Below are positions 1 to 8,959 of a stretch of 34,429 bases of DNA, piece after piece. Source of the DNA: a virus; the IMG/VR virus record IMGVR_UViG_3300021964_000248, positions 1 to 34,429 of that record. One strand, written 5' to 3'. Within the stretch, counting starts at the first letter, position 1. Each line of letters starts with the position of its first letter. The translations under genes were made by a program, and so were the position numbers. The notes beneath the pieces were generated by a model, which worked only from the letters and a program-made list of their open reading frames with translations, had not been told where the DNA came from and ran no database searches.

Positions 1-39
1 GTGACGTTCAATTATAATCCACGGGGTTATAAGCCGTGA
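1..39 (+). CDS. C-terminal end of the long tail protein (continuation of the gene at 32646)
   Basis: The first 13 codons, including the TGA stop, are the same as the last 13 codons of the gene at 32646-34358. This is a second copy of the 3' end of that gene made by the terminal overlap, not a separate gene. Confidence 0.9.
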   Translation: MTFNYNPRGYKP

Positions 40-110
40 GGCGGGACGAACCGTGGTTCGCCCCGCAACTCACGAATTTGCGTGGCCCTGACCAGTTGCC
101 GTTACGCAAC
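1..110. repeat. Direct terminal repeat, left copy
   Basis: These 110 bases are identical to the last 110 bases of the window. The repeat lies inside coding sequence (the end of the long tail protein and the start of the next gene), which continues in frame across the join. This is what a circular or circularly permuted genome gives when assembled with an overlap. It could also be a real short terminal repeat, but a breakpoint inside a gene makes assembly overlap more likely. Confidence 0.95.
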
Positions 111-410
111 ATTTTCTTGTCGTTGACAGAGTATTTGCGTCGCTATTTTGCGTCTAATGTTGGGCATTGGTTGGAAGTTCAGGGGACGACAAATGCTGTT
201 GGGGAGTTGACGTTTGCTCATGGGGCATCGTTTACTCCGTCGTTGATTATTGCTACGGAACAGCATGTGGCTGCCAGTAGCCATGATGAGGGTGCGTTTC
301 ATGTTGATTCGCATGATGATACGAATGTGACTATTCACTTTCTGGTGTCAACCAGCGGTAATGATAGATCGAATACGGATGTGCATATTCATGTGTTGTG
401 CCTGCCGTAA
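36..410 (+). CDS. Small virion-associated protein, probable tail or neck component
   Basis: This 124-residue protein starts with GTG overlapping the stop of the tail gene (GTGA), as expected for translational coupling. The first 50 residues are predicted helical. Residues 50-124 look like a beta-rich domain with many His and Asp, in the pattern 'aHG..FTPslii....aFhVDSHDDTNVTIHFLV'. Many podoviruses carry a small protein of this shape directly after the tail-tube gene, which is why I call it virion-associated. I do not recognise a named family. It sits between the tail protein and the ejection protein cluster, and the next gene has its own promoter-like element. Confidence 0.6.
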   Translation: MRRDEPWFAPQLTNLRGPDQLPLRNIFLSLTEYLRRYFASNVGHWLEVQGTTNAVGELTFAHGASFTPSLIIATEQHVAASSHDEGAFHVDSHDDTNVTIHFLVSTSGNDRSNTDVHIHVLCLP

Positions 411-430
411 CCTGTGGGCCTGTGGATAAG

Positions 431-444
431 TAGAACGATATAGG
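431..444 (+). promoter_or_regulatory. Phage promoter-like element (TAGAACG type), short variant
   Basis: TAGAACG at 431-437 is followed by TATAGG at 439-444, directly before the GTG (450) and ATG (453) of the first ejection gene. The spacer is shorter than in other copies. There is no good Shine-Dalgarno between the element and the start, so a leaderless or near-leaderless mRNA is possible. Confidence 0.5.
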
Positions 445-452
445 TATTAGTG

Positions 453-941
453 ATGGCTAGTAGTTTGTTGACATCTTCTCCTGATTTGTTGGCACGGGGT
501 TCCCGTGCTTCTTTTGCTGACCCGCAGGGGTTTGGTTTGGGGGAGGCCGCTCAACGCCGTCAGCGTGAGCAGGCCCAGTTGCGTGCCCAGTTGCAACGTG
601 CCGGTTTGGGTGCGGAGACACAGCGAAGCACCCGTGATCTTACTAGGGCGTATCAGCAGGGGGCGGAGCCGCAGATTACTGGTTATGCTCAGCGTGGCCT
701 TGGTAGGTCCGGTATTTTCAATCGGGCTATGCAGGATTATATCGGTCAGTATCAGCGTGGTGTGGGGGATATTGCTCAACGTCAGCAGTTGGGTGAGGCT
801 GGTATTCAGTTGGGTGAGCAGATTTCGGCTGAGGATTTGCAGGATGCGTTGGATCGTTTGCGTTTCCAAACCACGGAACAAATTATTGCTGATGCCGCAA
901 TGTTGCGGCAGGAAGCACCGATGACCGGACTGTTTAGTTAG
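453..941 (+). CDS. Internal virion / ejection protein, small
   Basis: The protein has 162 residues from ATG 453; GTG 450 directly upstream is an alternative start. It is rich in Gln, Arg and Ala, and a long helical part (about residues 28-75) has many heptad-like Q/R/A positions. A region 'GYAQRGLGRSGIFNRAMQDYIGQYQRGVGDIAQRQ' near residues 75-110 resembles small ejection proteins of other podoviruses (the T7 gp14 position), in which a GR.SG turn is followed by amphipathic helices. It is the first of four consecutive genes of this kind ahead of the endolysin. The role is inferred from order, size and composition. TTG is the main leucine codon. Confidence 0.6.
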   Translation: MASSLLTSSPDLLARGSRASFADPQGFGLGEAAQRRQREQAQLRAQLQRAGLGAETQRSTRDLTRAYQQGAEPQITGYAQRGLGRSGIFNRAMQDYIGQYQRGVGDIAQRQQLGEAGIQLGEQISAEDLQDALDRLRFQTTEQIIADAAMLRQEAPMTGLFS

Positions 942-950
942 GGGATTGTG

Positions 951-1925
951 ATGGCTAGAGGTGTTCGTCGTCCTGTGTATTTGCAGGATGTTGACCGTAA
1001 TCGTCCGCCTTCGGATCGTGGGCAGACCGCTACCCCAACTAGGACGGTTTCTGTTCCTACGGTTCGGCCTACTACTTTGCCGATGCCGTCCGCTGATGCT
1101 CTCAGCAGCAGGTTGCAGCAAATTCGTCGTGAAACACCGTCAGATTCGGCACCACAGTTCGGCAGTTTGGGCGCATCAATTACCCCGCCTAGAGGTGGTT
1201 GGTCTGAAAGACAAGATATTGCTTTAGACTCTGTAAAAGATTATTACCGCAATTTGTCTGCTGGTTATGATGCTCAACGTGCAGCGGATGCTGCCGCCGC
1301 TGTTGGCGGCGGCGGAGGTGGTGGTGGGGCTGCTTTGCCGGATTATGGTCCTGCCCGTGAGTTGTTGGAATCACGTTTAGCGGGGGTTCCTGCTTCTTAT
1401 CAAGCCGAATATGATGCTTTGGCTGCAAGGGCTGCTGCCGAAGAGGAACGTTTAGCAAACATTTTTGGTACTTCTACTGGGCGCATCAGGGGAGCAGCAG
1501 CAACTTTGCAGACAGCGCTTCAGTCATTGGACCCTCAGGCGGCTTTTGTTTATGATGTTGGGGCACCTAATATTCCGGGTGTGAGTGTAGATTATTTGCG
1601 TGCATTGGGTGCTTCCGCTGATCCTGTGTCTGCTGAAGCACAGTTTGCCCGTGAGTTGTTGGGTTACCAGTTGGCTGCCAGCCAGCAGGCGGCAGCCGGT
1701 ATGACTTCTAGTTTGGAACGTGAACGGCAAGCCCGTTTGGCTGCGGCTTTGGCTATGGAACAGCAGGGTTACACTGCTGCCGAGTTGAATCGTGTTGCTG
1801 CTTTGGAGGATATCGCTAGGCGGCGCGCTGAGGCTGAAGCGCAGATTCGTGCCGAGGAACGTGCGGCTGCTGATGCTTTGCGTGACAGGTTGTTGGAAAT
1901 TGAATTGGCAGGAGCGATTGCCTGA
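951..1925 (+). CDS. Internal virion / ejection protein, coiled-coil with glycine linker
   Basis: The protein has 324 residues from ATG 951, which has AGGGGA about eight bases upstream; GTG 948 would extend it by one codon. Residues 1-60 are Pro/Thr-rich and probably disordered. A run of glycines at about residues 117-125 links this to an Ala/Glu/Arg-rich helical part. Residues 235-320 form a strong predicted coiled coil with many Glu, Ala and Arg. The stop overlaps the next start (TGATG). No catalytic motif is visible. By position it is a second ejection protein, which would leave the capsid with the DNA and help build the passage through the cell envelope. Confidence 0.6.
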   Translation: MARGVRRPVYLQDVDRNRPPSDRGQTATPTRTVSVPTVRPTTLPMPSADALSSRLQQIRRETPSDSAPQFGSLGASITPPRGGWSERQDIALDSVKDYYRNLSAGYDAQRAADAAAAVGGGGGGGGAALPDYGPARELLESRLAGVPASYQAEYDALAARAAAEEERLANIFGTSTGRIRGAAATLQTALQSLDPQAAFVYDVGAPNIPGVSVDYLRALGASADPVSAEAQFARELLGYQLAASQQAAAGMTSSLERERQARLAAALAMEQQGYTAAELNRVAALEDIARRRAEAEAQIRAEERAAADALRDRLLEIELAGAIA

Positions 1926-3217
1926 TGCCTCCGTTGACTGATGAAGAACTGAACGCTTTGTTGCAAACTTTGCAATATAGCCAGAATTATGGGATGTTTC
2001 CTGATGTGTTGGCTGGCGCTGCTGGCGATGATGGTGTAGGTAGAACAACTCAGGCCCAGTTGTTGGACCCTGAGTTGTTGACCAGTATCGGTTTGTTTGG
2101 TCCTGCACAAATTGCTTCTGGTTTGGAAGAACGTTTGTCGTCTGCTGGGCGTAAGGCGTTGGAAGATTGGAATGAGGAAGGTTTCACGTTGCAGCAGAAG
2201 ATTGATGCTGAACGTGTTTCTCAACAGCCCCCTGTTTTCATTAACGAAATTAAGAATCGTTACCAGTCGAATCCGACTGTGTGGAATATTGTTGGCAGTT
2301 TCTTTGATCAGATTGAAAAGGGAACTACCAGTGCCGGTGCTGTAAACGAAATTTTTGATGAGTCTTTGCCTGTTGACCAGTGGACTGTTCCAAAGGCTGA
2401 AGGCGGACCGGGGTTGTCTCCTGAGGTTGCTGCGGTTATTGGCAAAGAGGAGTTGAGTCTAAACGATTTGTTGTTGAACGCTGGTGTGTTGGAATCAGAT
2501 ATCCGAAGGTTGAAAAGTGATTTTTCTGCTTTTGAAAATGATGCTAGCACTTTCCGTTCGCAAAGGTTGCAATGGGGAACCAACGTTGATGATTCTGATT
2601 TAATTGATTTGCTTTCTCAGAAAGCAATTTGGGAACAGGGTCCTAAGGGTGTTGATGTTTCTGAGGAACGTCTGGATTATTTTAAGGATATTGGTGTTCC
2701 CGGTTTGGCGTTGTTGCCTGATCCAACAGAACGTTACCAGTTTACGACTGAAGATATCCGTCAGATGCGTAAGCCAACTCAGCGTGGCACCGAGTTGTCT
2801 TTGTTGGAGTCAATGATTCAGGAACGTTCCAAGCCTGCTGCTGCTTCAGGCGAGTTGCAGATGAAGGCTTTGCGTGATGTTGAGCGTGCTGAGCGTGAAC
2901 GTCAGGTTCGTTCTGCTTTGCCTCCTCGGCCTGAGCCTACGGAGGCTGAGCAGGTTGCTATTTCTCAGATTGCTAAACCGTTTACTCGTTTTTATGATGT
3001 TGGTCCTGCACTTGATATGGCTCCTACTCCTTTGCGCAGACAGGGCGGGTATCGTGCGCCTAGTTATTCGGAGGATTTGGCTAGGATGTTGTTGGAGGAG
3101 GAGAGAATTTTGGCTGGTCGTGCTGCCCGTGAGGGGGAACGTATGGCTTCTCAGGGTCGTACCCCGTTTTTGGATGCGATGCGTCAGGCTCAGTCTTATG
3201 GGCGGATGGTTGGCTAA
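1925..3217 (+). CDS. Internal virion / ejection protein, 430 residues
   Basis: This soluble protein of 430 residues is mostly predicted helical, with no signal peptide, membrane segment or known catalytic motif. The start ATG overlaps the previous stop by one base and the stop overlaps the following start (TAATG), so the ejection genes form one coupled unit. The C-terminal third is rich in Arg, Glu and Ala. Of the first eleven leucine codons, ten are TTG, which shows the codon bias of this cluster clearly. The function is inferred only from gene order. It does not resemble a peptidoglycan hydrolase. Confidence 0.6.
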   Translation: MPPLTDEELNALLQTLQYSQNYGMFPDVLAGAAGDDGVGRTTQAQLLDPELLTSIGLFGPAQIASGLEERLSSAGRKALEDWNEEGFTLQQKIDAERVSQQPPVFINEIKNRYQSNPTVWNIVGSFFDQIEKGTTSAGAVNEIFDESLPVDQWTVPKAEGGPGLSPEVAAVIGKEELSLNDLLLNAGVLESDIRRLKSDFSAFENDASTFRSQRLQWGTNVDDSDLIDLLSQKAIWEQGPKGVDVSEERLDYFKDIGVPGLALLPDPTERYQFTTEDIRQMRKPTQRGTELSLLESMIQERSKPAAASGELQMKALRDVERAERERQVRSALPPRPEPTEAEQVAISQIAKPFTRFYDVGPALDMAPTPLRRQGGYRAPSYSEDLARMLLEEERILAGRAAREGERMASQGRTPFLDAMRQAQSYGRMVG

Positions 3218-6200
3218 TGCCAGTTATTCGCAGCCCGTTTTCTCCGGGCGGGCCATCTAGTTCACAACCTAGTGTTCCTGCTTCACGGTCTACCCGTGCT
3301 GCTGGTGAAGATTTTTCTTCTTATATTTCTAGGTTGACTGGCAGAGAGTTCGGTCCTGTCCCTCTGCCAATGCAGCAAGTTGTTGAGCAGGTTGATATTC
3401 CGGCTCGTTTGTCTCCGCCTAAAAGGACTACGTTGGGGGCTTCTCGGCCTGCTGTTCAGCGGCGTGTTCAGGAAACTGAACCGCCGCAACCTGACACCCA
3501 GTTGGATTTGTCTAATTTGTTGCGGGATGTTTCTGCGGAGCGTCGTGAGGAACGTGGCCCTGAGGTCGCTCCGGAAGATTTTGTTTCTGAAAGCGATGTT
3601 CGTGATGCTGCCGCTAAGGCTCGCACCGAGTTGGCTGGAATGTTTAGTTTGCCGGAGGAGCAAAGACAGCAGGTTCGTGAGCAGATTGAGCAGATTGAGA
3701 TTGGTGAGGCGGCATCTACTGGCGGTATTGCCGGTTTGGCTAAGGGTTTGTTTGAGTTGTTGCCGTCTAGGGTTGAGGACCCTATCAAGGAAGGTGCTGC
3801 TGGTGCGTTGAGCACCGCTGGTCAATTTGTTGAAACTCCTTTTAGGGGTTTGCAGTCGTATGCGAAGGAGTTGACTGATTTCTTTACTGAGGGTCAGGAA
3901 ACTTCTTTTGCTGATTTAACTAGGCAGACAATAGGTCCGCTTAGTGAGCGTTGGGGTGATCCTGATTTTGACCCCGAATATAAGCCAATTCAAGACACAG
4001 CCCAAGCCTTGTTCGGCAAGGATTTGTCTGGCAACGATTGGGTGTCTGGTTTTGACACCGCATTAGAATTGGGTGTTCGTATTGGCGCTGATCCCACGAC
4101 TTACACTATTTTGACTCCGTTGAAGTATCAGGGTGCGATTGGGCGTTCTGCTGCTGCACAAGATTTTTTGCGTAGCGTTACGGCTGTCCCGTTAGATGAT
4201 GCAGTTAAAGCCCAGTATGCGGCAGATATTTACCGTTACGGCCCTAACTATCTGCCTACTAGTGTGCGTGATAGTTTGGTTCGTGAAGGAATTTTTGAGC
4301 CTGCTGGCATCCGGATTGCAGGTCAAACTGTTCCCGGCACTGAAAGTGTTAGCGAAACTTTAGGTGCCGGTATAAGTGCGGCAAGAGCCAGATTTGGTGA
4401 TATTGGTGGTGGTGCTACTGCTACGGCTATGACTCCGGGCAGTTTGATCGGGTTGACTGATATTGCTAGGAACGCTGATTTGACTACGGATCAGGTTTTG
4501 GATGCGTTCGCTATTCATGCTAGCACGATGCAGGCAAAGGCGGATGCCCGCCAGTTGGCAGGCGATTTGACTGGCAATAATGAAAGGTGGATGCGTCAAG
4601 CAGACACATTGTCACCCGAAGAAAGCCGCATGGTCATTGATTTTGCCGAAGGCATCATCAATGATGTCCCTGACAATTTGCGTCAGATAGCGGAAGCGTA
4701 TCGTCGCATGACACGGGATGAAGCGTTGGCACGTTTTAATGCTGAACGTCTTGATATTTCTCAACGTCGTGGATTGCGACTAGATGAAATCACTCCCCGT
4801 GACAACTGGTTCCACCGAACCACCACTTCAGGTGCTAAAGCACTGTTCAGTTCCAACAAGAAACGTAACGGTTTGGACGGCAACGCTATCAGGCGTTTGG
4901 TTGGCCGTGACACCGGTCTGTCTCCGCAACAGTTGGGTCGTGCCGAAGGGTTCACTATGGCCCGTCGGGACATGGATACTTTTCTTGGTGAAACTTTGGT
5001 TCATGGTGGTCGTTCAACCACAGAGTTGAACGACATTTTCCGTGCCAAGTACGGTGTCGATCTGTTTGAAGAAAACGTGGGGATTAACGGCAGAAAGTAT
5101 TTGGCTAGTTTGGTGCGACAGTTTGAACGCCAATCTTTTGTTGACAACATTTTCAGGTTCCGTCCATCGCAAATCAAACCGTTGTTGTCTACTGGTCCTT
5201 CCGCACAGGAAGTGCGTACAGTTATTGACGGTTTTGAATCTGTGCTCCGCAGCGTGGACAAACTGATCGTTGGTACCGGCGAGGGCACCGCCAAGGCTGG
5301 TGCCAAGGACTTTATGGAGTCTATTATTGCTGGCATCAGGAACGCCAGCAACCCTAATTTTTTAAAGTCGTCTAGGGCTAGGGCTGATGTGAAGCGGTTG
5401 CGTAATCGTTTGGCCCAGTTGGAAAGTCAAATTGCTGAGGTTTCTGGTCGTGCGGCTCGTTCTACTTCGGATGCTCAGGACGAGTTTTTGACTGTTGTTG
5501 GCCCGTTGGAATCTAGGATCAGGTCGTTGCGTTCGGCTATTGATACTGGCGAGGGCGAGATTGCTTTGGCTGAGGACTGGTTGCGAGCGAAGTATGCTCA
5601 GGTGTTTTTGGATACTGCCGGTATGCCTAGTGGTGTGGCTGGTATTGCTGACCGGTTGGACAGGTGGGCGTTGCAGAATCTTTCTGGTGCGGCGTTGAAG
5701 TCTAATCGTCAGGCTATTGCCCGTCGCAGGGCGCAGGCCATCAAGCGTGGCCGTGAGATTGATGTTGAGGGTGTGCAGGAGAATTTGTCTGCCGCTAGAA
5801 AAGAACTTGCACAGAAGCAAAGGCAAGTTACTGCGGCTGAGAATTCGTTTAATAGCGTTGTTGCGAATGATCCTGATGTGAAGAATTTGCGATCTTTGGA
5901 ACGCAAGCGTGACAGCATTGCTTCCAAGTTGGATACTGCTTCTGCTTTGGCTGGCTTGTGGGATGTGTGGGAACAAGAGGTTGGCATTTTGTATCGTTTT
6001 GATATTGCCAAGATTCGTGCGATCATTGCCGATATGCCGGGGGCAAACATTAGGGTAAATAAAGCGGTTGATCCGGCAGATTTGCCTGTCAGAAATCGGG
6101 TTCAGGAAGATTTGGATGCTGTTTTCAATCGGGTGTTCCCTGAGGGTCGTGGCGCAAAACCTCCGGTCGAACCCCCCAAGGGCAAACTTCAGCCGTCTAC

Positions 6201-7830
6201 CCAGCAGAGCATTGCATGGTTGGAGAAGGTTGACGAAACTATGCGCAATCTTCCGACATATGGGCTTGATGAAGGTGAACTGGATGCTTTGACTAGGGTG
6301 ATGTCACAGTTGTTTAGTTTGGAAGCGGACGCATCTCAAATTCAGTTGTCTGCTGTCAAAGCCGCAGAGTTGGAGGATCGTGTCCGTCAAGGTTTGATGG
6401 ATGGTGATTGGGTTCAAGATTTGGAAACCGGCTGGAAGGGCATTGAAGCCTTGCAGGCGCAGGTGTCACCTAGGTTGTCTCAGCGGTTGGCTGGGGATGT
6501 TGAGGATGACTTTATTGATAATGCGTTGAACGCTTTGGGTGATCCTGTTAACCGTAGTCTTTTGGTTGAAATGTATGATGCTAATTTGCGGTACTTTAAG
6601 AGTACCGCTATTTTGACTGCTGGGTTTACGGTTCGTAATGCTTTGACAGCGGCGTTTAACAACATTGTTTATGGTGTGACACGTTCCCAGTTCCGTGAGG
6701 GCCGCAAGTTTATGTGGTCGCTTTATCGTGTTGGGCCAGAGGAAGCCATCAGGCGTTTGCCCAAGGAGCAGAGGGCACGTTATGAGGCGGCGTGGCGTAT
6801 GGTTATTGCTACTGGCGGCGGTCGAATGATTGACGAAATTGTGCCTGTTATCGGTAGGGACAGGAACCGTTTTAATGGTCGTGTTGCTAGTGCTGCTTAT
6901 ACTGTTGGTGATTATGTGTTCCGTCCGTTTGGCGGACGGTTGTCTGCTGGTGCTCGTCGTTTGAATGAGAACGTTGAGATTGCTGTTCGTATGCCGTTGG
7001 CGTTGAACGCTGTTGATAAGGGTTTCAGTTTGGAGGCAGGTGCTGCACGCATCGCTAGGGTGCAGTTTGATTACACTGATTTGTCTGCTTTTGATCGTGT
7101 CGCTAAAAGAATTATTCCGTTCTGGGTGTTTGCTAGTCGCAATATTCCGTTGCAGTTGGTGAATCAGGCTGTGCGTCCCGGCCCGTATAGGGCGTATGAA
7201 AAGTTGCGTGGGTCTGGTGATGCGAATGATGGCAGGTTGCCTAGGTGGCGTGTCCGTCAGATGCCGGTGCCGGTTGGCGACTGGTTTTTGAATTTGGATT
7301 TGCCGTTTGTTGCTGTCGGTGAAGATATTGCCGGGTTGACTAGTGTGTCTGGTTTGGCCGGTCAAATCAGTCCTTTGCCTAGGGCGTTGGTTGAATACAT
7401 TACTGGTCAACGCATTGCGTTTGGCACTAGTTATCCGTATTCGGAAGATTACAGGCAGATTGGGGTCACTGATTTTCCGGGTGTGTTGCTTGGGGCTGTG
7501 TCTGATCGTGGTGAAGCACTCAAACAAGGTTTGGTTAAGGAGAAGGATATTCAGATTGCTGGCGGGGCGTTGCCAGCGTTGCAGAATATTCAGCGTTATA
7601 TTGCGGCTATTTCTCAGGCGACCGGTTTGAAAGAAACCGGTCAACGTGTTTTGGGTGGACCGGAAGATTATTTTGAACGTGACGCTTTGTTGACTGGTTC
7701 GAAGGCTGTCGGTATAGATGTGTTCCAGTCGACTAGAGCAACGGAGTCGCAAGAACGTAAACGTATTATTGCAGAGATTAATGATTTGATGCGTGAACAG
7801 GGCAGGATTGCAGGAGCGTTGAGCGAATGA
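3217..7830 (+). CDS. Very large internal virion / ejection protein (T7 gp16 position)
   Basis: At 1537 residues this is the largest protein of the genome. Residues 1-110 are Pro/Ser-rich and probably disordered. Predicted coiled coils lie near residues 724-745 and 830-880. The C-terminal part (about 1230-1340) carries a stretch I know from other large phage virion proteins: 'FDYTDLSAFDRVAKRIIPFWVFASRNIPLQ', preceded by 'RLNENVEIAVRMPLAL'. There is no lysozyme or transglycosylase motif, unlike T7 gp16. It overlaps the endolysin start by ATGA. The likely role is to be ejected into the cell and form or line the DNA channel across the envelope. A fused or polyvalent enzymatic function in the unrecognised middle cannot be excluded. 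Leucine is mostly TTG. Confidence 0.75.
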   Translation: MPVIRSPFSPGGPSSSQPSVPASRSTRAAGEDFSSYISRLTGREFGPVPLPMQQVVEQVDIPARLSPPKRTTLGASRPAVQRRVQETEPPQPDTQLDLSNLLRDVSAERREERGPEVAPEDFVSESDVRDAAAKARTELAGMFSLPEEQRQQVREQIEQIEIGEAASTGGIAGLAKGLFELLPSRVEDPIKEGAAGALSTAGQFVETPFRGLQSYAKELTDFFTEGQETSFADLTRQTIGPLSERWGDPDFDPEYKPIQDTAQALFGKDLSGNDWVSGFDTALELGVRIGADPTTYTILTPLKYQGAIGRSAAAQDFLRSVTAVPLDDAVKAQYAADIYRYGPNYLPTSVRDSLVREGIFEPAGIRIAGQTVPGTESVSETLGAGISAARARFGDIGGGATATAMTPGSLIGLTDIARNADLTTDQVLDAFAIHASTMQAKADARQLAGDLTGNNERWMRQADTLSPEESRMVIDFAEGIINDVPDNLRQIAEAYRRMTRDEALARFNAERLDISQRRGLRLDEITPRDNWFHRTTTSGAKALFSSNKKRNGLDGNAIRRLVGRDTGLSPQQLGRAEGFTMARRDMDTFLGETLVHGGRSTTELNDIFRAKYGVDLFEENVGINGRKYLASLVRQFERQSFVDNIFRFRPSQIKPLLSTGPSAQEVRTVIDGFESVLRSVDKLIVGTGEGTAKAGAKDFMESIIAGIRNASNPNFLKSSRARADVKRLRNRLAQLESQIAEVSGRAARSTSDAQDEFLTVVGPLESRIRSLRSAIDTGEGEIALAEDWLRAKYAQVFLDTAGMPSGVAGIADRLDRWALQNLSGAALKSNRQAIARRRAQAIKRGREIDVEGVQENLSAARKELAQKQRQVTAAENSFNSVVANDPDVKNLRSLERKRDSIASKLDTASALAGLWDVWEQEVGILYRFDIAKIRAIIADMPGANIRVNKAVDPADLPVRNRVQEDLDAVFNRVFPEGRGAKPPVEPPKGKLQPSTQQSIAWLEKVDETMRNLPTYGLDEGELDALTRVMSQLFSLEADASQIQLSAVKAAELEDRVRQGLMDGDWVQDLETGWKGIEALQAQVSPRLSQRLAGDVEDDFIDNALNALGDPVNRSLLVEMYDANLRYFKSTAILTAGFTVRNALTAAFNNIVYGVTRSQFREGRKFMWSLYRVGPEEAIRRLPKEQRARYEAAWRMVIATGGGRMIDEIVPVIGRDRNRFNGRVASAAYTVGDYVFRPFGGRLSAGARRLNENVEIAVRMPLALNAVDKGFSLEAGAARIARVQFDYTDLSAFDRVAKRIIPFWVFASRNIPLQLVNQAVRPGPYRAYEKLRGSGDANDGRLPRWRVRQMPVPVGDWFLNLDLPFVAVGEDIAGLTSVSGLAGQISPLPRALVEYITGQRIAFGTSYPYSEDYRQIGVTDFPGVLLGAVSDRGEALKQGLVKEKDIQIAGGALPALQNIQRYIAAISQATGLKETGQRVLGGPEDYFERDALLTGSKAVGIDVFQSTRATESQERKRIIAEINDLMREQGRIAGALSE

Positions 7831-8855
7831 GTTGGCGTACATTTATTGATGTTTCAAAATGGCAAGGCAACATTGACTGGGATGTTATGAAAGCGTCCGG
7901 TGTCGATGCCGTCTATATGCGTGCCTATAACGGCACCCGTAGAGATGAACGGTTGGATCAGTATGCCGAAGGTGCCCGACGGGTCGGTCTACCGTTCGGC
8001 CTATACACTTATTGGCGACCGAAGTATACCGCTAAGGATCAGGTGGATCGTTTGTTGGGTGCTCATGCGGAGACAGGTGCTTCGTTGATCCCGATGATTG
8101 ACGTTGAGCATGGCGATGAGAAGCCGCCGACGGAGATCGGCCAGTCGGTTACTGAGGGTGTGCGTCTGGTGGAGGAACGGTTGGGTGTGTCACCGGTTAT
8201 TTATACGGCGGCATGGTTTTGGAATCCTGCTGTGAAGGGTGCTGATGTTTCGCAGTGTCCGTTGTGGTTGGCCCGTTATTCCACGCCTCAGCCTCCGGTT
8301 CCGGTAACCCAGTGGGGTGATTTTGCTATGCGTTACCGTCAGCCTGCTGTGCCGAATGATTGGTCACAGTGGGATGCTTGGCAGTTTTCTGCTGACGGCA
8401 ATTTCCGTGGCAAAACGTATGGTGCGTCGTCGTCCCATTTGGATTTGAACATTATGCGTCCTGATTCTTGGGCACGGTTCCAAGTGAACCGGCCCAAGCC
8501 GGAGCAACCCGCCATCGATATTCACTATTCAAAGGATTATGAGATGAAGATTGTTACCCCTGTCCGTGTCTATGACTCACGCTATATGGGCGCACACAGC
8601 AAGAGTGAGACCCGTCGTGTTCGTGTGACAAGTTGTGAGGCGGCGTTTGTGAATATTACGGCGGTTGATCCTGCCGGTGACGGCTGGATCACCGTGTGGT
8701 CTGGGACGACCATTGTTCCGAACGTGTCGAACGTCAACTTTGTGAAGGGTCATACGATTGCGAACAGTGCGTGGGTGCCGGTGACGAACGGGCAGATTGA
8801 CATTTTCACTAGCGCACCTTGTCATGTGCTGGTCGATTTGCAAGCCGTCGTCTAG
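7827..8855 (+). CDS. Endolysin: GH25 muramidase with actinobacterial-type C-terminal surface domain
   Basis: This 342-residue lytic enzyme cuts the glycan strands of peptidoglycan at the end of infection. Residues 4-220 are a glycoside hydrolase family 25 domain, with FIDVSKWQG (Asp8), the catalytic pair in PMIDVEHG (Asp92, Glu94), and HLDLN (Asp206). After a Pro-rich linker, residues 243-342 form a beta domain with TPVRVYDSR, AAFVNITAVDPAGDGWITVW, SNVNF, IANSAWVPV and HVLVDLQA. This pattern is familiar from repeated surface domains of actinobacteria, notably Acidimicrobiia, and probably binds the cell wall. There is no signal peptide, so release needs a holin. The gene is last in the late unit. 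Its stop lies inside a triple 7-bp repeat. Confidence 0.93.
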   Translation: MSWRTFIDVSKWQGNIDWDVMKASGVDAVYMRAYNGTRRDERLDQYAEGARRVGLPFGLYTYWRPKYTAKDQVDRLLGAHAETGASLIPMIDVEHGDEKPPTEIGQSVTEGVRLVEERLGVSPVIYTAAWFWNPAVKGADVSQCPLWLARYSTPQPPVPVTQWGDFAMRYRQPAVPNDWSQWDAWQFSADGNFRGKTYGASSSHLDLNIMRPDSWARFQVNRPKPEQPAIDIHYSKDYEMKIVTPVRVYDSRYMGAHSKSETRRVRVTSCEAAFVNITAVDPAGDGWITVWSGTTIVPNVSNVNFVKGHTIANSAWVPVTNGQIDIFTSAPCHVLVDLQAVV

Positions 8856-8869
8856 CGTCTAGCGTCTAG
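8849..8869. repeat. Three tandem copies of CGTCTAG
   Basis: The 7-mer CGTCTAG occurs three times in a row. The first copy contains the endolysin stop codon and the last ends next to the 3' end of the tRNA on the other strand. It fills the whole space between the converging transcripts. No hairpin terminator is seen here. Confidence 0.9.
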
Positions 8870-8943
8870 TGCCTGTGGTGGGATTCGAACCCACACTGTA
8901 CGCAGTTTGAGTGCGCCGCCTCTGCCAGTTGGGCTACACAGGC
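8870..8943 (-). tRNA. tRNA with anticodon CAA (reads UUG, leucine), short variable arm
   Basis: The minus strand folds as a full cloverleaf. It has a 7-bp acceptor stem (GCCTGTG/CACAGGC), discriminator A at 8870 and a 3-bp D stem with GG in the loop. The anticodon stem is GCGCA/TGCGT with loop CTCAAAC, giving anticodon CAA. The T stem is GTGGG/CCCAC with loop TTCGAAT. CCA is not encoded. The variable region is only about five bases, whereas bacterial tRNA-Leu normally has a long variable arm. UUG is the leucine codon the late genes prefer. It lies just past the last minus-strand gene and is probably co-transcribed with it. Confidence 0.9.
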
Positions 8944-8959
8944 TGGGTCTGGGCTGATT

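Noticed and set aside
6466-7842. 458-residue minus-strand frame opposite the large ejection gene
   Set aside because: Composition (many Asn, Thr, Arg, Ser, His) is that of an antisense shadow of T-ending codons; no ribosome site and no motif.
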